A DNA stretch of 8,223 nt from Cenarchaeum sp. (GTDB lineage: Archaea > Thermoproteota > Nitrososphaeria > Nitrososphaerales > Nitrosopumilaceae). Where the stretch lies: assembly GCA_007570915.1 (NCBI GenBank), contig RKSK01000012.1, forward strand, positions 1-8,223. The letters are read 5' to 3'. Positions 1 through 5,826 of the stretch are shown here, piece by piece (the stretch's first letter is position 1; each line of letters begins with the position of its first letter). A program made the position numbers and the translations under genes. The notes beneath the pieces are model-generated. The model searched no databases and was not told the origin of the DNA. It was given only the letters and a program-made list of their open reading frames with translations.

Positions 1-2340
1 CGTGACGGCGGGGGCGACGGTGTCCGCCGGCGCGCCCCCCGTCGCCCTGACCTCCACGTTGTCCACGGCGGCCTCCTCGCCGGACGAGCTCATCTTGGCT
101 ACAAACCTGACCTTGAAGTCCGACACGAGGTACGACGAGAGGCTGTACGACTCGTGGTGCCACCTGTCGTCGTCGCCGGAGCCGGCGCCCCACGAGTATA
201 TCGTGGACCACGACCCGCCCTTGTGGGCCTGGACCCTGAGGTACTCGCCGGGGTCTATCGAGCGGTCGACGAACCGGGAGAACGTGAGCGTCGCGCCCGT
301 GCGCCCCGAGAGGTCCAGTGCCCTGGCCAGCGTGAGCGTGCAGCCTGTGTCGCAGTCGTCTGCCGTGGCGACCATGTTGGCAGTCGTGCCCGTGCGCGTG
401 CCGTCCGGGTTGTACGACTCCTCGTGCTGGCCGGTCCGCCAGTCCGGCTCGCCGGACTCGACCCAGCGCGAGAGGCCGCCCTCAAAGCCCTCCGAGAGGA
501 CGACGGAGCCCGGCGCCGGCGCCGGCGAGAACGGCGTGACTGTCACCCTGAACGACGCGCGGGCCACGTTGCCCGACGAGTCCCTCGCCGAGCACCGGGC
601 CGTCGTCTCGCCGACAAAGAACCTGCCGCCGCTGGAGGGCCAGCACGAGGGTGTGACGGCCCCGTCTACGGCGTCGCGAGCAGTCGCCGTGTAGGTTATG
701 TACGCGCCGTCGGCCGATGTAGCGGCGCGGGTGAAGTCGGGGGGCAGCGATAGCACCGGCGCGGCCGTGTCGGAGGTCCTGACGGTCACCCTGAACGACG
801 CGCTGCCCGTGTTGCGCGCCGCGTCCGTCGCCGTGCAGCGCACCGTCGTCGTTCCCACGCGGAAGGTGCTCCCGCTGGCGGGCAGGCACGTCGGCGTCAG
901 CGCCCCGTCAACGGCGTCGCGCGCCGTGGCAGTGTAGGTCACGGCGACGCCGGAGGTCGACTGAGCCGTGCGCGTCATGTCGGAGGGCACCGTCACCACG
1001 GGCGGAACCGTGTCCGACGACGCGCGCAGCGTGCCCTTGATCGTCACGTCATCTATGGCCACAAACTCGCTCGAGCTGCTCATCAGCGCGACAAAGCGCA
1101 CCTGAAAGTCGCTTGCCAGGTGGGACGCGAGGCTGTACGACTCCATGTGCCAGCGGTCGTCATCACCGTTGTCTCCCCCCCACGTGTGGGTCGTCGTCCA
1201 CCTGCCGTTGCTGTAGACCTGGACCTTGAGGTGCTCGCCGCGGTCCATCGAGTTGTCTACAAACCTCCAGAACTCGAGCGTGGCGCTCGAGTGGCTCGAC
1301 AGGTTTACAGAGCTGCGCATCGTGAGCGTGCAGCCAGTGTCGCAGTTGCTCGCCCCGGCCACCCTGTTGGAGGACGGGTGCGACGCAATGTTGGCCTCGT
1401 CTGGTGCCCCGGCGCGCCAGTCCGGCTCGCCGGACTCGACCCACTTTGACGCAAGGCCAGACTCAAAGTTGTCGGTGAAGATCGCGGCGCCCGAGCCCGG
1501 CGATGGCCTCGGGGCTGGAGCCGGCGCGGGGTCTGGAGCCGGCATGGGCGAGGCAGACGTCGGCAGGGCGTACCCGTTGGTCGTGATGTATGTGGAGTAC
1601 GTCGTGCACCGACTAGTCGTCGCCGTCGGCACGCACCTGTTCTTGTATAGGGTGTAGTAATGGCAAGTGAGCGAGGAGCTGCTTTGCAGGCACGGGTCTG
1701 CAGACGACAGCGCTGTAGGCGTCGTCGGCGTCGTGGCGCCTAGCGTGGACGGATCCACCCCGTTCTCGCGCAGGTTCCTCTCAAATATGGCGCATGCCGC
1801 CTGGTAGCCAGGACGGTGTGTCGGCACGCAATTGCTTTGATAGTACTGCTTCCATGACTCTATCTGAACCTGAGTAGCGTCAAGCTCAAACACGCCATAC
1901 CGTATCTCAATCTCCACGTCTGTGTCCAGCGCCACGTGGAGGTCACTCTCGTCGTACTCTAGATCCGCAAGCGCAGCCATGGCGTGCATGACCACGACGA
2001 GCTCCTCGTTCCCTTCGTCCACATATGTCATCACAAACGGAAAGTCAGGCGTCGAGTAATCGCCTGCCGACTGCGCCTCCATTATGTCGGTGAGATCCTT
2101 GTGGGCGCCCATCAGCTCGTTGACTATTGCCACGTGGCCGACCTCTGGATCCTCCGGGACTATCCCGCCGGGGGGGGCGCCGGGCTCCCCAATCTCCTCG
2201 TCCACCGCAGACTGTGGATGCCCGCCCGCGGGAGGCATGGGCGCCCCGGCATCATCGTTCATGGCAAACTGAGGGAGCGCCGCCGGGGGGGCAAGGAACG
2301 CAACGAGTGTGGCAATTGCCACCACGCACGCAGAGCGCAC
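1..2340 (-). CDS. Secreted multidomain surface protein with HYR and lectin/MAM-like modules (3' end beyond window)
   Basis: The frame is open without a stop from 2340 to base 1, giving 780 visible residues. I chose the GTG at 2340 because an in-frame TAA lies about 36 bases upstream, no ATG precedes the signal peptide, and a TATA box is centred 27 bases upstream. Residues 1-20 (MRSACVVAIATLVAFLAPPA) form a signal peptide. Residues 62-160 are a mixed region with YVDEGNEELVVVMH and a conserved-looking RYGVFELD; I do not recognise the fold. Residues 161-260 carry six Cys. A Pro/Ala linker (265-282) leads to a beta-sandwich-like module (285-440), two HYR modules (441-520, 521-601), a short linker, a second beta-sandwich-like module (612-765) and the beginning of a third HYR. 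HYR modules are immunoglobulin-like and usually extracellular, often adhesive. I infer a cell-surface or secreted adhesin. No transmembrane anchor is visible; one may lie off the left edge. Confidence 0.85.
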   Translation of the reverse strand, partial: MRSACVVAIATLVAFLAPPAALPQFAMNDDAGAPMPPAGGHPQSAVDEEIGEPGAPPGGIVPEDPEVGHVAIVNELMGAHKDLTDIMEAQSAGDYSTPDFPFVMTYVDEGNEELVVVMHAMAALADLEYDESDLHVALDTDVEIEIRYGVFELDATQVQIESWKQYYQSNCVPTHRPGYQAACAIFERNLRENGVDPSTLGATTPTTPTALSSADPCLQSSSSLTCHYYTLYKNRCVPTATTSRCTTYSTYITTNGYALPTSASPMPAPDPAPAPAPRPSPGSGAAIFTDNFESGLASKWVESGEPDWRAGAPDEANIASHPSSNRVAGASNCDTGCTLTMRSSVNLSSHSSATLEFWRFVDNSMDRGEHLKVQVYSNGRWTTTHTWGGDNGDDDRWHMESYSLASHLASDFQVRFVALMSSSSEFVAIDDVTIKGTLRASSDTVPPVVTVPSDMTRTAQSTSGVAVTYTATARDAVDGALTPTCLPASGSTFRVGTTTVRCTATDAARNTGSASFRVTVRTSDTAAPVLSLPPDFTRAATSADGAYITYTATARDAVDGAVTPSCWPSSGGRFFVGETTARCSARDSSGNVARASFRVTVTPFSPAPAPGSVVLSEGFEGGLSRWVESGEPDWRTGQHEESYNPDGTRTGTTANMVATADDCDTGCTLTLARALDLSGRTGATLTFSRFVDRSIDPGEYLRVQAHKGGSWSTIYSWGAGSGDDDRWHHESYSLSSYLVSDFKVRFVAKMSSSGEEAAVDNVEVRATGGAPADTVAPAVT
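46..507 (-). repeat. Lectin/MAM-like module, copy 2 of surface protein
   Basis: Residues 612-765 repeat the module at 1021-1488: GFEGGLSRWVESGEPDW, CDTGC (663-667), FSRFVDRSIDPGEYLRVQA, GDDDRWHHESYSL and a closing AAVDNVEV. Four extra residues lie before CDTGC relative to copy 1. After it, at bases 1-30, the sequence ADTVAPAVT begins another HYR module that is cut by the window edge. Confidence 0.7.
437..465. repeat. 29-base identical direct repeat, copy 1 (pair at 1415-1443)
   Basis: These 29 bases are identical to 1415-1443, 978 bases away. They encode WVESGEPDW plus one flanking base pair each side in the two lectin/MAM-like modules. The surrounding module sequence has diverged much more. 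Confidence 0.85.
538..780 (-). repeat. HYR module 2 of surface protein
   Basis: Residues 521-601 repeat the HYR pattern directly after module 1: DTAAPVLSLPPDFTR, ITYTATARDAVDGA, TPSCWPSSGG, GETTARCSARDSSGNVA and SFRVTV. The stretch TYTATARDAVDGA is identical in both HYR copies, which points to tandem duplication. A Pro/Ala linker (PFSPAPAPG) follows. Confidence 0.85.
781..1020 (-). repeat. HYR module 1 of surface protein
   Basis: Residues 441-520 fit the HYR pattern: an opening DTVPPVVTVPSD, a central VTYTATARDAVDGA, a Cys (TPTCLPASG), the GTTTVRCTATDAARNTG motif and a closing SFRVTV. The two Cys can form the disulfide usual in this family. The family is known from hyalin and other extracellular proteins and occurs in bacterial and archaeal surface proteins. 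Confidence 0.85.
1021..1488 (-). repeat. Lectin/MAM-like module, copy 1 of surface protein
   Basis: This segment encodes residues 285-440 of the surface protein. It opens with NFESGLASKWVESGEPDW, has a CDTGC pair at residues 333-337, then FWRFVDNSMDRGEHLKVQV, GDDDRWHMESYSL and a closing FVAIDDVTI. The alternating hydrophobic pattern and the closing aspartate pair resemble MAM/ConA-like beta-sandwich domains; I infer the fold and have not confirmed it. Copy 2 lies 978 bases away (326 codons, measured at the WVESGEPDW motif) and about half of the aligned residues are identical by eye. Confidence 0.7.
1415..1443. repeat. 29-base identical direct repeat, copy 2 (pair at 437-465)
   Basis: Second copy of the repeat at 437-465, lying in the first lectin/MAM-like module. 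Distance and frame match the 326-codon module period. Confidence 0.85.
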
Positions 2341-2363
2341 GGCGCGACGGGCAAGCGCGCCGG

Positions 2364-2370
2364 ATTTAAA
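2364..2370 (-). promoter_or_regulatory. TATA box of the surface-protein gene
   Basis: The minus strand reads TTTAAAT here in otherwise very GC-rich DNA. Its centre is about 27 bases before the GTG at 2340, the distance expected if transcription starts at or next to that GTG (leaderless mRNA). A CTAAACC just upstream could be the TFB recognition element. Confidence 0.7.
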
Positions 2371-2405
2371 GGTTTAGGCGCATGGCCGCCCCGCGAGCCG
2401 CGAAA

Positions 2406-2414
2406 TTTTAAAAT
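2406..2414 (+). promoter_or_regulatory. TATA box of the 97-residue protein / ThyX operon
   Basis: TTTTAAAAT preceded by CGAAA (a plausible TFB recognition element) is centred about 28 bases before the GTG at 2438. The spacing implies a leaderless transcript. A perfect 10-base palindrome GCCTGCAGGC (2419-2428) lies between box and start and could be an operator, though short palindromes are expected by chance in such DNA. Confidence 0.7.
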
Positions 2415-2437
2415 CCCGGCCTGCAGGCAGCGCCGCC

Positions 2438-2731
2438 GTGCTCACCAAGGAGGGCCTGGCGCAGGTCATGCAGTTCGTGGCAAAGAGGTGGACGGACATG
2501 TCCAGGGACACAGGGGGCCGCGCCATGTCGACGCTTCCGGGGAGGTTTTGGATGAACTCCGTGGGCGGGCGCGCCGGCGGCGGGAGGTGGGTGACGGCCC
2601 TCATGTACACCGAGAGCGAGGAGGACGCCGAGGCCCTCAAGGCCGTCCTGCAGAGGTGGCAGGCCAGGGGCGCCGGCGCGCAGCCCGGCCCGGACCTCAT
2701 CCAGATCGGAAACAGGAACGGCGATGGCTAG
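2438..2731 (+). CDS. Hypothetical protein, 97 residues, co-transcribed with the ThyX-family gene
   Basis: I do not recognise this protein. It starts at a GTG placed correctly for leaderless transcription from the TATA box at 2406-2414, and its TAG overlaps the next gene by 8 bases (ATGGCTAG, 2724-2731), so the two are almost certainly one operon. The product is soluble, without signal peptide or membrane segment. The N-terminal half is basic and aromatic (FVAKRWTDM, GRFWMNS) with a Gly/Arg-rich turn at residues 54-61 (VGGRAGGG is part of it). The C-terminal half, WVTALMYTESEEDAEALKAVLQRW, reads as a beta strand followed by an amphipathic acidic helix, which suggests a small alpha/beta fold. 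No catalytic motif or Cys/His metal site is visible. Overlap with the ThyX-family gene makes a partner or regulatory role for that protein the simplest guess. Confidence 0.7.
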   Translation: MLTKEGLAQVMQFVAKRWTDMSRDTGGRAMSTLPGRFWMNSVGGRAGGGRWVTALMYTESEEDAEALKAVLQRWQARGAGAQPGPDLIQIGNRNGDG

Positions 2732-4355
2732 CGCGCCGCGGCGCGCGCGTGGAGGCCCATCGCGTGCCGAGCGGCGCGCGCTCGAGGGCCACTTTAGCAA
2801 CGCCGACGGGTCCGTGTTCGAGATAACGACGCCGCGGCAGGTGGACCGCGGCGCGCTCATGTCGAGGTACAGCCGCACCGAAAAGGGCATGAGGCGCGTC
2901 TTTCTTGACGAGTTTGCCCCCAACGCCTCGCGCGGGGAGGAGTTTTACGCCAGGGTCCTGGGCGAGTACGGAGACGACTCGATAGCCGAGCTGGGGTTTG
3001 CACAGGTCGCAGTCGAGGGAATCTCCAACATTGCCGTAAAAAAGGTCGAGGACAGGCGCATCGGCCTGTCATACCTTGAAAAGTCCTCTCGCTATGTCGC
3101 GTGGGACAAGAAGCCCGGCGGCGAGTACATGTTTTGCCGCGAGCCGGAGATCATGGGATCGTCCCACGCCGACGCGTACGTGGGCGCGTGCAACATGGCC
3201 TTTGACGTGTACTCGCGCGCGCTTGGGCCGATGCTTGCCCTGGTGCGCGAGCGCATGCCCATAGGGTCGCTTGCGTTCACGGACTCCAAGGGGGGGAGCG
3301 AGGTGCCGTTTGCGAGGCTGTCATCGGCCGCCGACATCCGCTCCGCAGAGGCCGCGTGGAAGTCTTCCACGAGGGCGAAGGCCCTTGACATGCTGCGCGG
3401 CCTGCTCCCGGCGTCGGCGCTGACCAACGTCGGGATCGCCGGGAACGGCAGGGCCTTCGAGTACCTCATAAACGTCCTCCTCTCCTCGGGCCTGCGCGAG
3501 GAGCGCGAGCTCGGCGAGGCCATAAGGTCGGAGGTGGAGCCCACGATGGGCGCGTTTGTGAGGCGCTCGTCCGGGAGGCACGGGATCGCGCACCAGAGGT
3601 ACCTCGCGGCGCTCGCGCGCCACGCGCCGCGCGTGGCCGGCGCGCGCGGGCAGGCGCGCGCGGGCGTGCGCCTCGCCGAGTGCGAGCCCGAGGCGCGCGC
3701 GCTCTCGCGGGTCATCGCCGGCCTCGCGTACGAGCAGAGCGCGCTGCCGCACGCGGCCCTCGTGCGGGCCGCCTCGCGCATGGGCCCGCGCGCCAGGGCC
3801 CGCGCCATAGGCGACGTCGCGTCGCTGCGGAAGAACCGGCGCCACCGGCCCCCGAGGGCCTTTGAGCTCGTCGGGTACTCGTTTGAGATGGTGACCAACT
3901 ATGGCATGTTCCGCGACCTCCACCGCCACCGCCTGCTCACCATGCAGAGAAAGGCGCTCGGGACAGCCCTCGGCTATGACATGCCCGCCGAGTTTGCCGA
4001 GATCGGCATGGCCGACGCGTACAGGGCGTGCATGGAGGCCTCGAGGGACGCGCACGCGCGGATTGCGCGCAGGAGCGCCGCGCGCGCGCAGTATGTCGTG
4101 AACATGGCGTACCGCTACCAGTACTTTATGCGCCTCAACCTGCGCGAGGCGTGCCACCTCATAGAGCTGCGGACCGCGCCGCAGGGCCACGCAGACTACC
4201 GCAGGGCCGCGCAGTCGATGCTAGAGCAGATCCGCGCGAGGCACCCCGTGCTCTCGCGCATCGTGAGGTTTGCCGACATGGGAGACGGCGCCTCCGGGCG
4301 CCTCGCCTCCGAAAAGAGGGCCGCGCGGGGGCGCCGGCGCGCCGCAAAGCGCTAA
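2724..4355 (+). CDS. thyX: Tandem (double-length) flavin-dependent thymidylate synthase family protein
   Basis: The 543-residue product is about twice the usual ThyX length and contains two ThyX-like lobes, roughly 44-275 and 325-515. Canonical ThyX makes dTMP from dUMP with FAD, NADPH and methylene-tetrahydrofolate, and carries an R-H-R-x-x-S-x-N-E-x-S-x-R-Y motif. Lobe 1 has RRIGLSYLEKSSRY (111-124): it aligns without gaps and keeps the S, E, S, R and Y, but not RHR. Lobe 2 has RHRLLTMQRKALG (401-413): it keeps RHR and loses the rest. Lobe 2 also keeps LNLREACHLIELR (471-483), matching the phosphate-binding arginine region; lobe 1 keeps NGRAFEYL (241-248). The lobes are joined by an Arg/Ala-rich linker encoded by about 90% GC DNA. 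Start ATG overlaps the upstream stop; homology to the FSRYSR-type N-terminus supports an early start. Whether it makes dTMP or is a paralogue with another role is open. Confidence 0.85.
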   Translation: MASAPRRARGGPSRAERRALEGHFSNADGSVFEITTPRQVDRGALMSRYSRTEKGMRRVFLDEFAPNASRGEEFYARVLGEYGDDSIAELGFAQVAVEGISNIAVKKVEDRRIGLSYLEKSSRYVAWDKKPGGEYMFCREPEIMGSSHADAYVGACNMAFDVYSRALGPMLALVRERMPIGSLAFTDSKGGSEVPFARLSSAADIRSAEAAWKSSTRAKALDMLRGLLPASALTNVGIAGNGRAFEYLINVLLSSGLREERELGEAIRSEVEPTMGAFVRRSSGRHGIAHQRYLAALARHAPRVAGARGQARAGVRLAECEPEARALSRVIAGLAYEQSALPHAALVRAASRMGPRARARAIGDVASLRKNRRHRPPRAFELVGYSFEMVTNYGMFRDLHRHRLLTMQRKALGTALGYDMPAEFAEIGMADAYRACMEASRDAHARIARRSAARAQYVVNMAYRYQYFMRLNLREACHLIELRTAPQGHADYRRAAQSMLEQIRARHPVLSRIVRFADMGDGASGRLASEKRAARGRRRAAKR

Positions 4356-4360
4356 ATATT
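4353..4360 (+). promoter_or_regulatory. TATA box of msrB, containing the stop codon of the ThyX gene
   Basis: TAAATATT begins with the TAA that ends the ThyX-family gene (4353-4355). Its centre is about 26 bases before the GTG of msrB at 4382. It is the only AT-rich octamer in this stretch. A GCAAAGCGC just upstream, still inside the ThyX coding sequence, may supply the TFB recognition element. Confidence 0.7.
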
Positions 4361-4381
4361 CGCGCGCGCGGCCGGCGCGGC

Positions 4382-4795
4382 GTGGACGCCGCCGAGCTCG
4401 AGGAGAAAAAGCGCGCGCTGGGCCCGGAGGCGTACGCCGTCTGCTTTGGGGGCCAGACCGAGCCGCCCTTTTCTGGCGAGTACCACGACTGCCACGACGA
4501 GGGGACGTACGCGTGCGCGTGCTGCGGCGAGGCGCTGTTCGACTCTGGCGCAAAGTTCGACTCTGGGACCGGCTGGCCCAGCTTTTTCCGTCCCTTCGAG
4601 GGGGCGCGCGTGGCGAGCTCCGAGGACGCAAGCCACGGAATGCTGCGGACCGAGGTCTCGTGCGGCGGGTGCGGCGCGCACCTCGGCCACGTCTTTGACG
4701 ACGGGCCGGCGCCGACGGGCCTGCGCTACTGCATAAACTCGGCCTCGCTTAGGCTCAGGAGGGCCGGCGCGCCGGGCAGCGCCAATCTTAATTAA
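4382..4795 (+). CDS. msrB: Peptide-methionine (R)-S-oxide reductase MsrB
   Basis: The 137-residue protein reduces methionine-R-sulfoxide in proteins. Visible family motifs are TEPPFSGEY (26-34), the first zinc pair CACC (45-48), GTGWPSFF (62-69), the second zinc pair CGGC (94-97), HLGHVFDDGP (100-109) and the catalytic Cys117 in RYCINSASLRL. Length fits a single-domain MsrB. The usual resolving Cys in SGCGWPSF is Thr63 here; Cys21 and Cys37 are additional Cys that might resolve the sulfenic acid instead. The GTG at 4382 is chosen because it sits 26 bases after the TATA box and only 26 bases after the upstream stop; the frame is open further upstream but that overlaps the ThyX gene in another frame. 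No signal peptide, so cytoplasmic. No T-run terminator separates it from hom. Confidence 0.93.
   Translation: MDAAELEEKKRALGPEAYAVCFGGQTEPPFSGEYHDCHDEGTYACACCGEALFDSGAKFDSGTGWPSFFRPFEGARVASSEDASHGMLRTEVSCGGCGAHLGHVFDDGPAPTGLRYCINSASLRLRRAGAPGSANLN
4787..4795 (+). promoter_or_regulatory. TATA box of hom, containing the stop codon of msrB
   Basis: CTTAATTAA includes the TAA that stops msrB (4793-4795). The centre of TTAATTAA is about 27 bases before the GTG of hom at 4819, again fitting a leaderless transcript. GGCTG/CAGCC arms (4797-4801 and 4814-4818) flank the box-to-start interval; their meaning is uncertain. Confidence 0.7.
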
Positions 4796-4818
4796 CGGCT
4801 GGCCGCCGCGCCGCAGCC

Positions 4819-5826
4819 GTGCGCGTGGTACTGTGCGGCTTTGGCGCCGTCGGGCAGGGGCTCGCGAGGCTCTTTGAGTCAAGGGCCGATGACCTTTACG
4901 CCAGGTTTGGCCTAAAGCCGCGCATAGTCGGCGTCGCCGACAGCGGCGGCGCGGCGTCAGACCCGTCCGGCCTGCGCGCGGCCGACCTCGTGGCCGCAAA
5001 GGCCGGCGGCAGGTCCGTCGCGGCCTGCGGGGGCAGGGCAGGCATGACCGGCGCCGAGCTTATCGCCGAGTCCGACGCCGACGTCCTCGTAGAGACGACT
5101 GCCAGCGGCTACGAGGACGCCGAGCCGGGCATGTCGCACGTCACGTCGGCGATGGCGCGCGGCATGCACGTCGTCTCGGCGAACAAGGGGCCCCTCGCGC
5201 TGGCCTTCCCGTCGCTCATGGAGCTCGCCGCGCACAACTGCGTCTCGCTCAAGTTCAGCGGGACCGTGGGCGGGGGCACGCCCATACTCGACTACGCAAA
5301 GAACAGCCTGCGGGGCGAGCGCATAGTCTCGTTCAGGGGCATACTCAACGGCACGACAAACTATATCCTCTCGGGGATGGCAGGCGGGATGTCCCCCGGC
5401 GAGGCGCTCGAGGACGCGAGGTCGCGCGGATACGTCGAGGCCGACGAGTCCCTTGACCTCGACGGCATTGACGCGGCCGCAAAGCTCACCATACTCGCAA
5501 ACTGGGTCATGGGCATGAAGGTGACGCTGCCCGAGATCAGGCGCGAGGGGATACGCGGCGTGGGCGCCGGGGACGTGCGGCGCGCCGCGGAGGGCGGCAG
5601 CGCGGTCAAGCTCATAGCCGAGTGCGACGGGGATCTGAGCGTGGGCCCGCGCGAGGTCCGCACGGACGACCCGCTCTGCGTCAACGGCACGCTGAACGGG
5701 ATATCCTTCGTCTCCGAGCACTCTGGCACGCAGACGGTCATAGGGAGGGGCGCCGGCGGGACGGAGACGGCGAGCTCGATAGTGCGCGACCTGATCGACA
5801 TAAGGGGGGAGATGGCCTCGAGATGA
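4819..5826 (+). CDS. hom: Homoserine dehydrogenase (short form without ACT domain)
   Basis: This 335-residue enzyme reduces L-aspartate 4-semialdehyde to L-homoserine with NAD(P)H, the branch point to threonine and methionine. The Rossmann nucleotide-binding start is GFGAVGQG (7-14). Further family motifs are SANKGP (120-125), SGTVGGGTPIL (147-157), RGILNGTTNYIL (173-184), and the catalytic stretch DLDGIDAAAKLTILAN (213-228) with Asp218 and Lys222 at the spacing of the known catalytic pair. No C-terminal ACT domain is present, so feedback inhibition through such a domain is not expected; no aspartokinase fusion either. GTG at 4819 is supported by the TATA box 27 bases upstream; a GTG two codons later is spaced less well. 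The gene overlaps the next by ATGA and is probably co-transcribed with it. Confidence 0.93.
   Translation: MRVVLCGFGAVGQGLARLFESRADDLYARFGLKPRIVGVADSGGAASDPSGLRAADLVAAKAGGRSVAACGGRAGMTGAELIAESDADVLVETTASGYEDAEPGMSHVTSAMARGMHVVSANKGPLALAFPSLMELAAHNCVSLKFSGTVGGGTPILDYAKNSLRGERIVSFRGILNGTTNYILSGMAGGMSPGEALEDARSRGYVEADESLDLDGIDAAAKLTILANWVMGMKVTLPEIRREGIRGVGAGDVRRAAEGGSAVKLIAECDGDLSVGPREVRTDDPLCVNGTLNGISFVSEHSGTQTVIGRGAGGTETASSIVRDLIDIRGEMASR
5804..5815 (+). promoter_or_regulatory. Shine-Dalgarno-like site for the PUA-protein gene
   Basis: A purine run GGGGGGAGATGG inside the 3' end of hom ends 7 bases before the ATG at 5823 and partly matches the archaeal GGAGGTGAT consensus. It supports translation of this operon-internal start, unlike the leaderless genes around it, which have no comparable site. 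Confidence 0.5.

Noticed and set aside
2..1657. Several plus-strand frames (2-694, 698-937, 1226-1657) opposite the surface protein
   Set aside because: They repeat each other only because the minus-strand modules are duplicated; the minus frame carries the domain motifs and stays open for 780 codons.
1984..2826. Plus-strand frame of 280 codons crossing the divergent promoter region
   Set aside because: It runs through both TATA boxes and through the starts of the surface-protein and 97-residue genes in another frame, and gives a His/Arg-rich product with no domain. The minus-strand frame has a signal peptide and HYR modules.
3092..4190. Long minus-strand open frames (3092-3898 and 3321-4190) opposite the ThyX-family gene
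   Set aside because: The opposite strand carries two recognisable ThyX lobes. Long antisense frames are expected where GC is about 70-90% because stop codons are rare, and their translations are Arg/Ala/Pro-rich with no domain.
4028..4381. Extension of MsrB upstream to 4028
   Set aside because: It lies inside the second ThyX lobe in another frame, and the TATA box and family length support the start at 4382.
4361..4381. CGCGCGCGCGGCCGGCGCGG run between the msrB TATA box and start as an operator or Z-DNA site
   Set aside because: Alternating CG runs are found all over this window, so I cannot separate it from base composition.
5622..5822. Extension of the PUA protein upstream into hom
   Set aside because: The extra residues are a shadow of hom; the ATGA overlap and purine-rich site support 5823, and the length then matches the Tma20-type family.
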